Source: Paenibacillus xylanivorans (GTDB taxonomy: Bacteria; Bacillota; Bacilli; Paenibacillales; Paenibacillaceae). Taken from it: a stretch of DNA of 64,000 nucleotides. The DNA is taken from assembly GCF_001280595.1 (NCBI RefSeq), contig NZ_LITU01000081.1:242461-306460 (forward strand). The letters run 5' to 3'. A model generated the notes under the pieces. That model was not told the DNA's origin, did no database searches, and worked only from the letters and a program-made list of their open reading frames with translations. The translations under genes and the position numbers were made by a program. This document shows, in pieces, positions 1 to 8,652 of this stretch. Each line of letters starts with the position of its first letter. The first letter of the stretch is position 1.

Positions 1-285
1 GGGCAGGATTTTTTTTACAGATGGAGAACTTAATTAGAACATGGAACCTCGAACACATACTGTAAGCCAAGGTGCTAGTCATCAGAATTGATATTGACAG
101 GTCACGGAACCTCATAGACAGACGCAAGCGAGTATGATTAAAATAAACATGCCGTTATAAGGAAGAAGATGGAATAAATACAGAGGTGAAGCATCAGTAG
201 ACAGGAGGAATTGCTTGTTATTGATAGCGTTTACAACAATGTGTAAAAGAACTGAAATCCAGATAAGACAAAAGGGCGGGAATAC
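1..285. other. Leader region upstream of the first sensor kinase
   Basis: No gene is visible in this stretch. It holds a perfect cre (222-235) and the kinase ribosome binding site just before 286. The octamer GGAACCTC occurs at 43-50 and again at 106-113. A nonamer ACAGGTCAC at 97-105 recurs at 3755-3763, ahead of the cognate transporter genes. A T-run at 10-16 may be the tail of a terminator belonging to a gene outside the window. Confidence 0.5.
222..235 (-). promoter_or_regulatory. cre site (CcpA operator), perfect consensus
   Basis: Read on the minus strand the site is TGTAAACGCTATCA, which matches all 14 positions of the Bacillus cre consensus TGWAANCGNTNWCA. It ends 50 bp before the start of the first histidine kinase. 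CcpA with HPr-Ser-P would be expected to repress the kinase/regulator pair, and through it the transporter, when a preferred sugar is present. Confidence 0.75.
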
Positions 286-2103
286 ATGAATTTTATCCGT
301 TCACTGCGCTTTAAGTTTATTGTGGGTCTGACATTGATCATGCTGCCACTATTCATGCTGCTTTATTACAACAACGTATACGCCATGAAAGTGGTACGTG
401 ATCAAGTTTCTCTCACCAATATGAATCATCTTGCGAAGAGTGTGGAGCAGAACGAGCGCGTACTGCAGGAGACCAATCGTTATTTATACAGTCTGGGCGA
501 GCGAGACCCGGATATTATCTCCTTGTTTTTTCTCAAATACGGCAGCGGCGATTATATTATTGCAAAGCAGCGCATTATGAACAAATTCATGACTGATATC
601 GGATTTTATAATCTGATCGATTCATTTTTTCTGTACGATGCCGTGAATGATGATCTGTTACTGGCTACCTCAGGCAATTATGATGTCAAAATGTCGATTG
701 TGCAGGAGAGCATGCCGGTCCAGATGCAGCAACTGGAAGGGGAGATCCAGAAGCCAGAGTGGAGCATCGTTCGGGGGGACACATGGAATGCCTTGGTCAA
801 AACGGTGCGAATCAACGCCCAGTTCTATGCGGGGGCGCTTGTGGACATGAATGCACTGAATCACCCCGAGCAATTCACGGAATCCGGTGACCGGGGAGGT
901 GCAGTTATCGTGGGGGGAGATGGCGGAGCCCTGTCCGATTCAGCCCTGAACTCGGCACAAATCAAACTGGCCGCAGCCCACATCACAGGGTTAAATAATC
1001 CCTACCAGGTGATCTCTGAAGTGACATCCACAGGCAGTGCACGTCAGTACCTGATGCTTGGAATTCCCTCAGCCATGTCTGAGATGAATTATATTGTCCT
1101 GCTTCCGGAGGAGGACATGATGCGAAACCTACCATTTTTTCAGCAGATCATTCGCCTGCTTCCAATTGGTGCAGCGGTCATCCTGATCACAGCTATGATT
1201 TTTCTCAGGCAGCTTTTGTTTCGTCCAATGAATGTGCTCATACGTGGGATGAGGAGGGTTAGCCGAGGGGAACTTGATGTGAGGCTGGAGACGCCGTCTT
1301 CATCTGAACTGGAGTTTGTTACGCACAGCTTCAATCAGATGACAAGTGAGATCCAGCATCTGAAGATTGATGTGTATGAGGAGCAATTGCGGACGAGGGA
1401 AGCAGAGTTCAAACAATTGCAGATGCAGATCAATCCTCACTTTTACCTAAATTCATTGAATATCATTCATAGCCTGGCTTCCTTGCAAAAGCATGAGCTT
1501 GTGCAGCAGATGGCTGGTCACCTAGCGGATTATTTCCGGTTCAGCCTGCGTGCAGGCAAACGTGTCATTCGATTGGATGAAGAATTGGAACATATCAGTC
1601 ATTATTTAAAAATCCAGAAGCTGCGGTTTCCAAACAAGTTGGATTTCGTTCTGGATGTTGGACCGGATCTCGGGCATTATGTGCTGCCGCCCTTAACGAT
1701 TCAGCCTTTTGTGGAGAATGCCATCATTCATGGGTTTCAGCGGCGCACAGAGCCTTTTGTTATTCGCATAATTGCCCGGGAAACGAAAACGTTATCTGGG
1801 TCTGATTCACATATGGGAAATGAAGATGATTCGATACTTCAACTTTCCATTACGGATAACGGTGTTGGATTTGAGAAGGACATACTGGAGCGTCTGCAAC
1901 AGGGGCAATACGCCGAAGATCCGGGTGGGCAGCACATTGGCATCTGGAACGTTATCCATCGGCTGCTTGTGAAATACGGCGAACATGCCGGATTGCAATT
2001 CAGGAATCAGACTGATGGAGGGGCAGCAGTCGTTATTCATATGCCGGCCCAGACGGAAGAAGAAGAAGGGAGAGCCTATGCGGAACCTGTTGATCGTGGA
2101 TGA
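286..2103 (+). CDS. YesM-family sensor histidine kinase (sugar-uptake two-component system 1)
   Basis: A 605-aa membrane sensor kinase. Transmembrane helix 1 lies near residues 9-30, followed by an extracytoplasmic sensor region of about 250 residues. A second helix (about 290-312) leads into a HAMP domain. The His_kinase domain carries NPHFYLN with the phospho-acceptor His385, and a HATPase domain follows with the N-box PFVENAIIHGF. The architecture is that of YesM/LytS-type kinases, which pair with AraC-type regulators and sense extracellular saccharides. The ATG has a GGGCGGG-type ribosome binding site. The 3' end overlaps the response regulator by 26 bp, so the two are translationally coupled. 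A perfect cre lies upstream. The ligand is unknown. Confidence 0.92.
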   Translation: MNFIRSLRFKFIVGLTLIMLPLFMLLYYNNVYAMKVVRDQVSLTNMNHLAKSVEQNERVLQETNRYLYSLGERDPDIISLFFLKYGSGDYIIAKQRIMNKFMTDIGFYNLIDSFFLYDAVNDDLLLATSGNYDVKMSIVQESMPVQMQQLEGEIQKPEWSIVRGDTWNALVKTVRINAQFYAGALVDMNALNHPEQFTESGDRGGAVIVGGDGGALSDSALNSAQIKLAAAHITGLNNPYQVISEVTSTGSARQYLMLGIPSAMSEMNYIVLLPEEDMMRNLPFFQQIIRLLPIGAAVILITAMIFLRQLLFRPMNVLIRGMRRVSRGELDVRLETPSSSELEFVTHSFNQMTSEIQHLKIDVYEEQLRTREAEFKQLQMQINPHFYLNSLNIIHSLASLQKHELVQQMAGHLADYFRFSLRAGKRVIRLDEELEHISHYLKIQKLRFPNKLDFVLDVGPDLGHYVLPPLTIQPFVENAIIHGFQRRTEPFVIRIIARETKTLSGSDSHMGNEDDSILQLSITDNGVGFEKDILERLQQGQYAEDPGGQHIGIWNVIHRLLVKYGEHAGLQFRNQTDGGAAVVIHMPAQTEEEEGRAYAEPVDRG

Positions 2104-3697
2104 TGAAGTATATGCCCTGCAAGCGATGGTGGAAGGGGTAGACTGGAGCTCGGCCGGAATTGACCAGGTATTCAGTGCTGGTGATGCGGAAGAGGCGAGA
2201 CTGCTGATGAAAGCCCATCCTATTGATATTTTGATCTGTGATATTGAGATGCCTGGTGAAACGGGACTGGATCTGCAGAGCTGGGTGTTAAAGCATGATC
2301 CCGGCATGCTGACCATCTTTCTTACAGGCCATGCCTTATTCGATTATGCACAAACGGCAATCAAGTTGAACAGCTTCGATTATTTGCTGAAGCCTGCTCC
2401 CGCAGACCAGTTACTCAAGGTTGTGACCCAGGCAATAGACAAAATTAAGGACGGGGAGCAGCGTTCCCGCACCAATGAAGTATATGAGTCTGTGTACAAA
2501 CGCTGGCAAACTCATAAACCGCTGTTGACCGAGCGTTTCTGGAAAGACGCCATCTCACAGCGCATAACCTTAACCCAGCAAAAGCTTCAGGAACTGGCCG
2601 AAGTATACGGAGCCGAGATTGATCCGCAAGCGCGCGTGTTGCCGATTGTCATATCCGTCGAAGAATGGGTGCGAGACTTCGACCTGCGTGATGAGGAGGT
2701 GCTGGAATATGCGCTCCGCAATGCTGCCAAGGAAATGCTGCTTGGTGACAAACCCGGTGAAGTATTTCAGGACCACAGTGGACTGAATATTGTGCTTGTA
2801 TACGAGCAGGACGGTGTCGTGCCAACAGCGAGTGAAGTGGTGCAAGGATGCCAGAGCTATATCCAGGAGTGCGGTACCTATTTTTATTGCCGATTATCTT
2901 GTTATGTCGGAATCCCGGTAGCTGTTACGGATATTCAGGGCATGTTGAATGAGCTGATGGACATGGAGCGTCGCAATATCAACGAGCTTGAAGGGGTCTT
3001 CATTTATGACGAGGCGGGCCGAGATACGGAGGATCGCTTTCTACCCATACCGTGGTTTTCCGAGCTGTCCATCCTGTTCGAAACGGGAAAGTTTGATGAC
3101 CTGCGCGAGCGTGTTGATGAAATCTTTGAATTACTGGCTGCCCAGGAGCGGCTGTCACCAGAGATTCTCCGGCTGTATTACCATGCAATGCTGCATGTGA
3201 TCTACCCGCTGCTCCATCAGAAAAATGTATCCGTACGCAGCCTGTACCCTGGCGAACGCGAGCCGGAAGAAAGCGTTGTGACACGTTCATTGCCCCAGCT
3301 GAAGCAGTGGACCTCAGACCTGATCAGTCGTGCCATCCCGGTATTGTACCCGGACGATCACAGTCCAATGACCATTGTGGACCAGTTATGCATTTACATT
3401 GAAAATCATATTGGTGAAGAGCTGATGCGAGAAGAACTTGCGTCCTTTGCCGGATTTAATCCGGCCTATCTATCCCGCTTGTTTCGTAAAGAAAAGGGCA
3501 TGTCGCTTTCCGAATTCATTCTCCAGCGTAGAGTAGCCAAAGCAAAGACCTTATTGTCCCAGTCAACCGTGAAGGTGACGGATATCGCAGGCAAGGTCGG
3601 GTATTACAATTACTCTCATTTTACGAAAATGTTCAAAAAGTGCACGGGTATTACCCCACAGGAGTTTCGCAAACAGTCCCGAACGGTACAGATTTGA
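2078..3697 (+). CDS. YesN-family response regulator, receiver plus AraC-type HTH (system 1)
   Basis: A 539-aa regulator. The N-terminal receiver (about 1-120) has the acidic pair VDDE and phospho-acceptor Asp55 in ICDIEMPG. A long linker domain (about 130-420) follows, and a C-terminal AraC double helix-turn-helix (about 435-535) ends in YYNYSHFTKMFKK, typical of the family. The start at 2078 is preferred over in-frame codons upstream because the receiver begins right there (MRNLLIVDDE) and an AAGGGAG site sits just before it. It overlaps the kinase gene and is its evident partner. It probably activates the permease and binding-protein genes downstream. A terminator follows the stop, so those genes need their own promoter. 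Confidence 0.92.
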   Translation: MRNLLIVDDEVYALQAMVEGVDWSSAGIDQVFSAGDAEEARLLMKAHPIDILICDIEMPGETGLDLQSWVLKHDPGMLTIFLTGHALFDYAQTAIKLNSFDYLLKPAPADQLLKVVTQAIDKIKDGEQRSRTNEVYESVYKRWQTHKPLLTERFWKDAISQRITLTQQKLQELAEVYGAEIDPQARVLPIVISVEEWVRDFDLRDEEVLEYALRNAAKEMLLGDKPGEVFQDHSGLNIVLVYEQDGVVPTASEVVQGCQSYIQECGTYFYCRLSCYVGIPVAVTDIQGMLNELMDMERRNINELEGVFIYDEAGRDTEDRFLPIPWFSELSILFETGKFDDLRERVDEIFELLAAQERLSPEILRLYYHAMLHVIYPLLHQKNVSVRSLYPGEREPEESVVTRSLPQLKQWTSDLISRAIPVLYPDDHSPMTIVDQLCIYIENHIGEELMREELASFAGFNPAYLSRLFRKEKGMSLSEFILQRRVAKAKTLLSQSTVKVTDIAGKVGYYNYSHFTKMFKKCTGITPQEFRKQSRTVQI

Positions 3698-3725
3698 CGC
3701 AGCATGCTGCGTCTTTTGTTTTTTT
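3696..3725 (+). terminator. Rho-independent terminator after the system 1 regulator
   Basis: An 18-bp perfect palindrome GACGCAGCATGCTGCGTC at 3696-3713 overlaps the stop codon and is followed by TTTTGTTTTTTT. It separates the kinase/regulator unit from the transporter unit. Confidence 0.85.
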
Positions 3726-3754
3726 GTGCCCTAAAGTCATAATTTGATAAGTGA

Positions 3755-3783
3755 ACAGGTCACCACAGCAGATAGTGGACCTG
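3755..3783. promoter_or_regulatory. Possible operator ahead of transporter unit 1
   Basis: AGGTCACCAC (3757-3766) and GTGGACCT (3775-3782) form an imperfect inverted repeat. The nonamer ACAGGTCAC at 3755-3763 is identical to one at 97-105 in the kinase leader. Sharing between the two promoter regions of one system suggests a binding site for its response regulator. This is inference from two copies only. Confidence 0.3.
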
Positions 3784-3871
3784 AACGCCCCGCCGTATAC
3801 TTGAACCACAGGAGACACAGCGGTGTTTCATCCTGAGGATGAAATTCAAGAGGAGTGAGGGAGAACAAGTT

Positions 3872-4867
3872 ATGAAGACACAACCCCAGGCGGGTAAGGG
3901 AGCACGACTATCGGATAGAAGGGACATACCGGATATACCGGTTCGAAAACGAAAGTCTGTCCTGTACAATCTAGGTAAATTCAAAGTTTTGTATCTCATG
4001 TTTTTGCCAGGCATTCTGTTTCTGCTGGTGAATAACTATATGCCGATGTTCGGCGTTCTGATTGCGTTCAAAAATGTAAACTATGCCGACGGTATTTGGG
4101 GCAGCCCCTGGAGTGGCTGGGATAATTTCAAGTATTTGTTTTCCACCAGCGATGCTTGGGAGATCACCCGGAACACGCTCGCATATAACACCGTATTTAT
4201 TGCGCTGAATTTAATCGTAGGTGTAGGATTGGCAATCCTGCTGAATGAAGTAAAGAACAAGGCGATGTCCAAATTGTATCAGTCACTCATGCTGCTTCCG
4301 TATTTTCTGTCGATGATTGTAGTCAGTTATCTGGTGCTCGCATTTCTCGGCAAGGATTCGGGCTTCATGAACTCGACGATTCTCCAGCTCTTTGGCGGAC
4401 AACCAATTGACTGGTACTCGGAGCCGAAGTATTGGCCGTATATTCTGCCGCTGGTGAATACATGGAAGAATATCGGTTACTATGCCGTCATTTATCTGGC
4501 AGCAGTGGTAGGTATCGATGAGGAATATTATGAAGCGGCCGTGCTGGATGGCGCGAGCAAGTGGCATCAGATTCGCTACATTACCGTTCCGTTTCTCGTG
4601 CCACTGATTGTGATTATGACATTGCTGCAGATCGGTCGTATTTTCTACGCGGATTTCAGTCTGTTCTACCAGGTTCCGTTGGAGTCGGGTGCATTGTTCC
4701 CGGTAACGAACGTTCTGGATACGTATGTGTACCGTACCTTCCTCATTGGGGGCGATATCGGAATGTCATCGGCAGCCGGGCTGTATCAGGCTGTTGTCGG
4801 ATTTGTGCTTGTTCTTGTATCCAATACCATCGTAAGGAGAATGGACAAAGATAATGCATTATTTTGA
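3872..4867 (+). CDS. CUT1 sugar ABC transporter permease, LplB type
   Basis: A 331-aa integral membrane protein with six predicted helices. The binding-protein-dependent permease EAA loop is visible as EEYYEAAVLDGASKWHQIRYI. This family forms a heterodimeric pore with an LplC/YtcP-type permease and imports oligosaccharides. The start at 3872 is chosen over the ATG at 3839 because a GAGGAGTGAGGGAG site precedes it. It leads the transporter unit of system 1 and is followed after 17 bp by its partner permease. No ATP-binding subunit is encoded nearby, as is usual for these systems in Bacillus and Paenibacillus, which share an MsmX-type ATPase. The substrate is unknown. Confidence 0.9.
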   Translation: MKTQPQAGKGARLSDRRDIPDIPVRKRKSVLYNLGKFKVLYLMFLPGILFLLVNNYMPMFGVLIAFKNVNYADGIWGSPWSGWDNFKYLFSTSDAWEITRNTLAYNTVFIALNLIVGVGLAILLNEVKNKAMSKLYQSLMLLPYFLSMIVVSYLVLAFLGKDSGFMNSTILQLFGGQPIDWYSEPKYWPYILPLVNTWKNIGYYAVIYLAAVVGIDEEYYEAAVLDGASKWHQIRYITVPFLVPLIVIMTLLQIGRIFYADFSLFYQVPLESGALFPVTNVLDTYVYRTFLIGGDIGMSSAAGLYQAVVGFVLVLVSNTIVRRMDKDNALF

Positions 4868-4884
4868 GAGGGGGCAAGCCAGCT

Positions 4885-5793
4885 GTGAAATCACGTGATC
4901 CATTAGCTGTGTCGCGGCGTTCCGCGTCTATCATACACGCTATGTTTATATTCTATGCTATTGCCTGCATCGTGCCGATCCTGCTTGTCTTCGCGATTTC
5001 ATTCTCGGATGAGACGACGGTCATTGCGAACGGGTATAAGCTGATTCCGGAGAAGTTTAGCCTGACTGCCTATGAGTTTCTGTTCAAGGACATGGATCAG
5101 ATCATCCATTCATATGGCATTTCAATTATCGTAACCGTGATAGGTACGATAACGAGTGTAGCACTGACTGCATTGTACGCGTACCCGCTTTCCCGGAGGG
5201 ATTTGCCGTATCGCGGGTGGTTCGCCTTTTTCATCTTTTTCACCATGCTGTTTAATGGCGGGCTGGTTCCTTGGTATCTTGTTTATGTGAACGTACTGGA
5301 TTTGAAAAACTCGATTCTGGCATTGATCATGCCGCTGCTGCTGTCACCGTTCTTCGTACTGGTCATGCGGACCTTCTTCGCCAATTCCATTCCGGTATCG
5401 ATTCTTGAATCGGCACGGATTGATGGAGCAGGTGAATTGAGAACCTTTACACGTATCGTGCTCCCGCTCTCCCTACCGGTGATGGCGACCGTTGCACTGT
5501 TCAGCACATTGAATTACTGGAACGACTGGTATCTAAGCATGATCTTTATATCTGATAACCGGACGATCAGCCTTCAGTACCTCATGTACCGAACGCTGCT
5601 CGATATTCAATATTTAACATCCAACTCCAACGTCTCTTCACAGATTTCATCACAGGGCGGATTGCTGAATCTGCCGAATAAAACACTGCAAATGGCGATG
5701 GCTGTTGTCGGTATTGGTCCAATTGTACTGGCATATCCATTCTTCCAGCGTTATTTCATCAAAGGCCTTACGGTGGGCGCAGTGAAGGGGTAA
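4885..5793 (+). CDS. CUT1 sugar ABC transporter permease, LplC/YtcP type
   Basis: A 302-aa membrane protein with about six helices and an EAA loop (ILESARIDGAGELRTFTRIV). It ends in GLTVGAVKG, the characteristic C terminus of this permease class. A GTG start at 4885 fits the ribosome binding site GAGAGGGGG better than the upstream TTG at 4864, which overlaps the preceding stop. It pairs with the permease at 3872 and the binding protein at 5976. Confidence 0.9.
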   Translation: MKSRDPLAVSRRSASIIHAMFIFYAIACIVPILLVFAISFSDETTVIANGYKLIPEKFSLTAYEFLFKDMDQIIHSYGISIIVTVIGTITSVALTALYAYPLSRRDLPYRGWFAFFIFFTMLFNGGLVPWYLVYVNVLDLKNSILALIMPLLLSPFFVLVMRTFFANSIPVSILESARIDGAGELRTFTRIVLPLSLPVMATVALFSTLNYWNDWYLSMIFISDNRTISLQYLMYRTLLDIQYLTSNSNVSSQISSQGGLLNLPNKTLQMAMAVVGIGPIVLAYPFFQRYFIKGLTVGAVKG

Positions 5794-5975
5794 CTCCGGC
5801 CGGTTAGCGGAGAGGGCAACGGATAATTGAAGATGGACCTGAGAGGGCATATACAAAAAGCAGCGAGTACAGACACGCCGGAGGGCCGGCAAGCGAACGG
5901 ACTTTTGCAGATTGGGGAACATTGCGAATTGGGGCAATCGGTTGCAGGGTCCAACATATGACGGGAGGGGTTCAT

Positions 5976-7502
5976 TTGATTAGAACGTTTAAGGTATGGC
6001 CGCGTTTCGCGGCAGCAGTTATGGCGCTGAGCCTGGTGCTGGCAGGTTGTTCGTCAGACAAAGGCGGTACAACACCGGAAGCACAGGGTGGCGGTGCAGC
6101 GGAGAGTGGGGGCAAGCCCTATGAAGTGACCTTGTATTATCCAGGGACACCACAGAAAGATGTGGCTCTGGTCGAGGCCGAGATCAACAAAAAGATGGAG
6201 CCAAAGATCGGGGCCACACTCAAGATCAATGCCATCGACTGGGGGCAGTGGGATAACAAGCTGAATCTTATGATCTCTTCCGGCGAAAAATCGGATATTA
6301 TTTTCACGGCGGCTTGGCAGAATTATACCGTCAATGTGGCGAAAGGCGCGTTCTTGCCGCTCAATGAGCTGCTTGACAAGTATGGGCAGGATATCAAGAA
6401 AAATCTCGATCCCGCCTTTCTGGAAGGCTCCCAGGTGGATGGCGTAAATTATGGTGTTCCTACCAACAAGGAGTTGGCGGCAACGCGTGGTGTACTGGTA
6501 CGCAAAGATCTCGCTGACAAATACAAGCTCGATCTGACCGCAGTGAAAACGTGGGCTGACCTGGAGCCACTGCTCAAAACAATTAAGGAAAACGAACCTG
6601 GTATTACTCCGTTCTATATGTCCAATACTAATGGTAACGGGCTGCTGGAAAACCTGGACTGGGACTATCTCGGTGATGCATCCGTTCCGGGCGTAATCTC
6701 CAAAACAGCGGGTACAACGACTGTACTGAACGAAGTGGAGACCCCTGAATTCAAGGAGGCCGCTGAGCTTGCACGTAAGTGGTATCAGGCCGGATACATT
6801 AACAGCGATGCGGCGACCTCCAATGTGTTCCCGAAAGATCAGGCGAAGGCAGGCAAGGCTTTCCTGTGGACCGATGGCATGAAGCCGGGCAAGGATAAGG
6901 AAGAAGAAGGGTACGTTGGATATCCACTGACTCAGATTGAGATGACGCAGCCTACGATTACAACTGGGGATGCTTCCGGTGCCATGCTGGCGATCTCCCG
7001 TTCCTCCGAGCAGCCGGAAAAGGCAATGCAAGTCATTAACCTGCTGCATTCCGATAAAGAAATCAACAACCTGCTTAATTTCGGAATCGAAGGCACACAT
7101 TATGTGAAAAAAGACGGACAGGACAACATAATTACCCTCCCGCAAGGGGTGGATGCCAACAGTCGCACATACAATCCTGGTGCACAATGGCAGCTGGGCA
7201 ACCAGTTCCTGAACTACCTCTGGGATAATGAAGATCCGCAGAAATGGGAAAAGTTCAAGGAGTTTAATGCCAAAGGCGTCAAGTCACCTGCACTGGGCTT
7301 TACCTTCAACAGTCAATCCGTCAAAAACGAAATTGCTGCGGTCAACAACGTGAACAAACAGTTCAAACCAGGCATGACCTCGGGTGCAGTAGATCCGAAC
7401 GAGATGATCCCGAAATATCTGGAGAAGCTGAAAGCTGCAGGTATTGATAAAATCATTACAGCCAAACAAGAGCAGCTCGATGCATTCCTGTCCAAGAAGT
7501 AG
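5976..7502 (+). CDS. Sugar ABC transporter substrate-binding lipoprotein (system 1)
   Basis: A 508-aa extracellular solute-binding protein. The N terminus has a signal peptide and lipobox LVLAG-Cys25, so it is anchored to the outer face of the membrane. It has the two-lobe binding-protein composition with motifs such as IIFTAAWQNYT. The TTG start at 5976 lies 5 nt after GGGAGGGG; the ATG at 5958 is a less likely alternative. It delivers substrate to the two permeases just upstream. The size is typical of LplA/YtcQ-type binding proteins. The sugar is not evident from the sequence, because no hydrolase is in this unit. Confidence 0.88.
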   Translation: MIRTFKVWPRFAAAVMALSLVLAGCSSDKGGTTPEAQGGGAAESGGKPYEVTLYYPGTPQKDVALVEAEINKKMEPKIGATLKINAIDWGQWDNKLNLMISSGEKSDIIFTAAWQNYTVNVAKGAFLPLNELLDKYGQDIKKNLDPAFLEGSQVDGVNYGVPTNKELAATRGVLVRKDLADKYKLDLTAVKTWADLEPLLKTIKENEPGITPFYMSNTNGNGLLENLDWDYLGDASVPGVISKTAGTTTVLNEVETPEFKEAAELARKWYQAGYINSDAATSNVFPKDQAKAGKAFLWTDGMKPGKDKEEEGYVGYPLTQIEMTQPTITTGDASGAMLAISRSSEQPEKAMQVINLLHSDKEINNLLNFGIEGTHYVKKDGQDNIITLPQGVDANSRTYNPGAQWQLGNQFLNYLWDNEDPQKWEKFKEFNAKGVKSPALGFTFNSQSVKNEIAAVNNVNKQFKPGMTSGAVDPNEMIPKYLEKLKAAGIDKIITAKQEQLDAFLSKK

Positions 7503-7519
7503 ATTGAATTACAAAACCT

Positions 7520-7555
7520 AAGACGTTTCGGTTAAAACCGGAGCGTCTTTTTTTT
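7520..7555 (+). terminator. Rho-independent terminator after transporter unit 1
   Basis: Stem AAGACG...CGTCTT (7520-7525 with 7544-7549) encloses an inner CGGTT/AACCG stem and is followed by a run of T. Confidence 0.85.
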
Positions 7556-7622
7556 ATTTGGATCGCAAACCATAATAAGGAAAAATATGATATAATCAGG
7601 TGGTTGATTAGGGGGTGTTCGT

Positions 7623-8321
7623 GTGTCGAGAACCAGACTTGTGTTCTCTGCGATGTTATTGCTGTTCGGCATCATCTTTACGTTTAAGCATCACCTCGGT
7701 TTTTCTGTGGGGGACACGATGTTGTCTGCTATAGGAATGTCGCCTTATACCACATCCTACGTAAGTGGTGTGCATATCACGTTATTTTTTGGCATGGGTA
7801 TATTAGTGTGCAGCTACTATCTTACACGCAAAGAAATCATGCCATTATATCCGGTTCTGGCCAAACGGCTCTGGTTGATCGTGCTTGCGATCGTTCTCAG
7901 TTATTCCTACATGACGGATAAATTAATGTATGTAGCCAAATGGGGAGTTTCCGGTATCCATGGTGTTTCCTATGTCCAAAATGATAGCTCCTGTACCTAT
8001 GATGTACTGGATAATGGGATCACACGGGTAAATTGTGACCTGACACTCAAAAATTACACCAGAGAGTCTGTAGCAGTTGTGCTCTTGCCTGACTTGGCCC
8101 GCAGTTACAAACACCAGGATGATCCGCTCTATGAATCACTGCAATCTGTCCAGCTGAAGCCTGTGCATATAGAGATTGAGCCGCATGGAACATTTAAGGG
8201 TCAACTGGCGTTTTCCGGATTGGCTGACTCTCCACTGCAAGTGAAAGGAGAGTTAACTGATATTGTCCTGGATGTCGCCGTGGATGGAGAGAACACCGTA
8301 TTTGACTACGATATTCCATAA
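7623..8321 (+). CDS. Hypothetical membrane protein with extracytoplasmic C-terminal domain
   Basis: A 232-aa protein I do not recognise. Three hydrophobic segments lie near residues 7-23, 47-66 and 83-101. A polar, strand-rich tail of about 120 residues follows, with two cysteines (SSCTYD and VNCDL) about 16 residues apart that could form a disulfide outside the cell. The start is GTG at 7623, seven bases after a GGGGG site. It stands alone between two sugar loci, bounded by terminators at 7520 and 8408. The position suggests independent expression and gives no clue to function. Confidence 0.75.
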   Translation: MSRTRLVFSAMLLLFGIIFTFKHHLGFSVGDTMLSAIGMSPYTTSYVSGVHITLFFGMGILVCSYYLTRKEIMPLYPVLAKRLWLIVLAIVLSYSYMTDKLMYVAKWGVSGIHGVSYVQNDSSCTYDVLDNGITRVNCDLTLKNYTRESVAVVLLPDLARSYKHQDDPLYESLQSVQLKPVHIEIEPHGTFKGQLAFSGLADSPLQVKGELTDIVLDVAVDGENTVFDYDIP

Positions 8322-8407
8322 TGATATTGCGTTAGCAAGATAGAATGAATACATAAGACGAGCATTGCGAATTAGAAGAATTTAACCTATATATAGTGTT
8401 TAGAAAG

Positions 8408-8435
8408 GAGCTGGCGGTTGTCGGCTCTTTTTTTT
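8408..8435 (+). terminator. Rho-independent terminator after the hypothetical membrane protein
   Basis: Stem GAGCTG (8408-8413) with CGGCTC (8422-8427) is followed by eight T. Confidence 0.75.
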
Positions 8436-8442
8436 CGTGGAA

Positions 8443-8481
8443 GTTGCAATTAGTGCAGAAAAGTTGGTTTTGTCACCTTTA
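8443..8481 (+). promoter_or_regulatory. Tandem 20-bp-period box upstream of the galactan sensor kinase
   Basis: GTTG-N6-GTGC starts at 8443 and GTTGGTTTTGTCAC starts at 8463, exactly 20 bp apart. Positions 8453-8476 match 12141-12164 at 19 of 24 bases. The second box lies 39 bp before a weak -10 (TACGAT, 8502-8507). Similar pairs precede the binding protein (12131) and permease (14042). A two-half-site geometry of this kind is what an AraC-type regulator would use. Confidence 0.55.
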
Positions 8482-8490
8482 TGTATGTAT

Positions 8491-8506
8491 ATGGTAACGC
8501 TTACGA
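8491..8506 (+). promoter_or_regulatory. Candidate cre site upstream of the galactan sensor kinase
   Basis: ATGGTAACGCTTACGA agrees with WTGNNARCGNWWWCAW at 15 of 16 positions. It overlaps the proposed -10 at 8502-8507, so CcpA binding would block the promoter. The rest of the 331-bp gap (8322-8652) holds the terminator at 8408, the tandem box at 8443 and the kinase ribosome binding site. Confidence 0.5.
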
Positions 8507-8652
8507 TATATAGACAGTCTCTTTAAAGAGATTAGGTTCGGAATAACAGATAAGCTGTATAGCGGATTTGCCGAGAAAAAAGAGTTTATGTTTAACGCTT
8601 GCATCGTTAAAATTAGATTCACTGACTAATGAAGGCAAGGTGAGGTAAGAAG

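Noticed and set aside
1985-2077. Longer start for the system 1 response regulator
   Set aside because: The extra residues lie wholly within the kinase gene, and the receiver begins at 2078 right after a ribosome binding site.
6054-7187. Long minus-strand reading frame (377 codons) opposite the binding-protein gene
   Set aside because: It is antisense to a clear lipoprotein gene, lacks a ribosome binding site, and its product is Cys/His/Arg-rich without family features.
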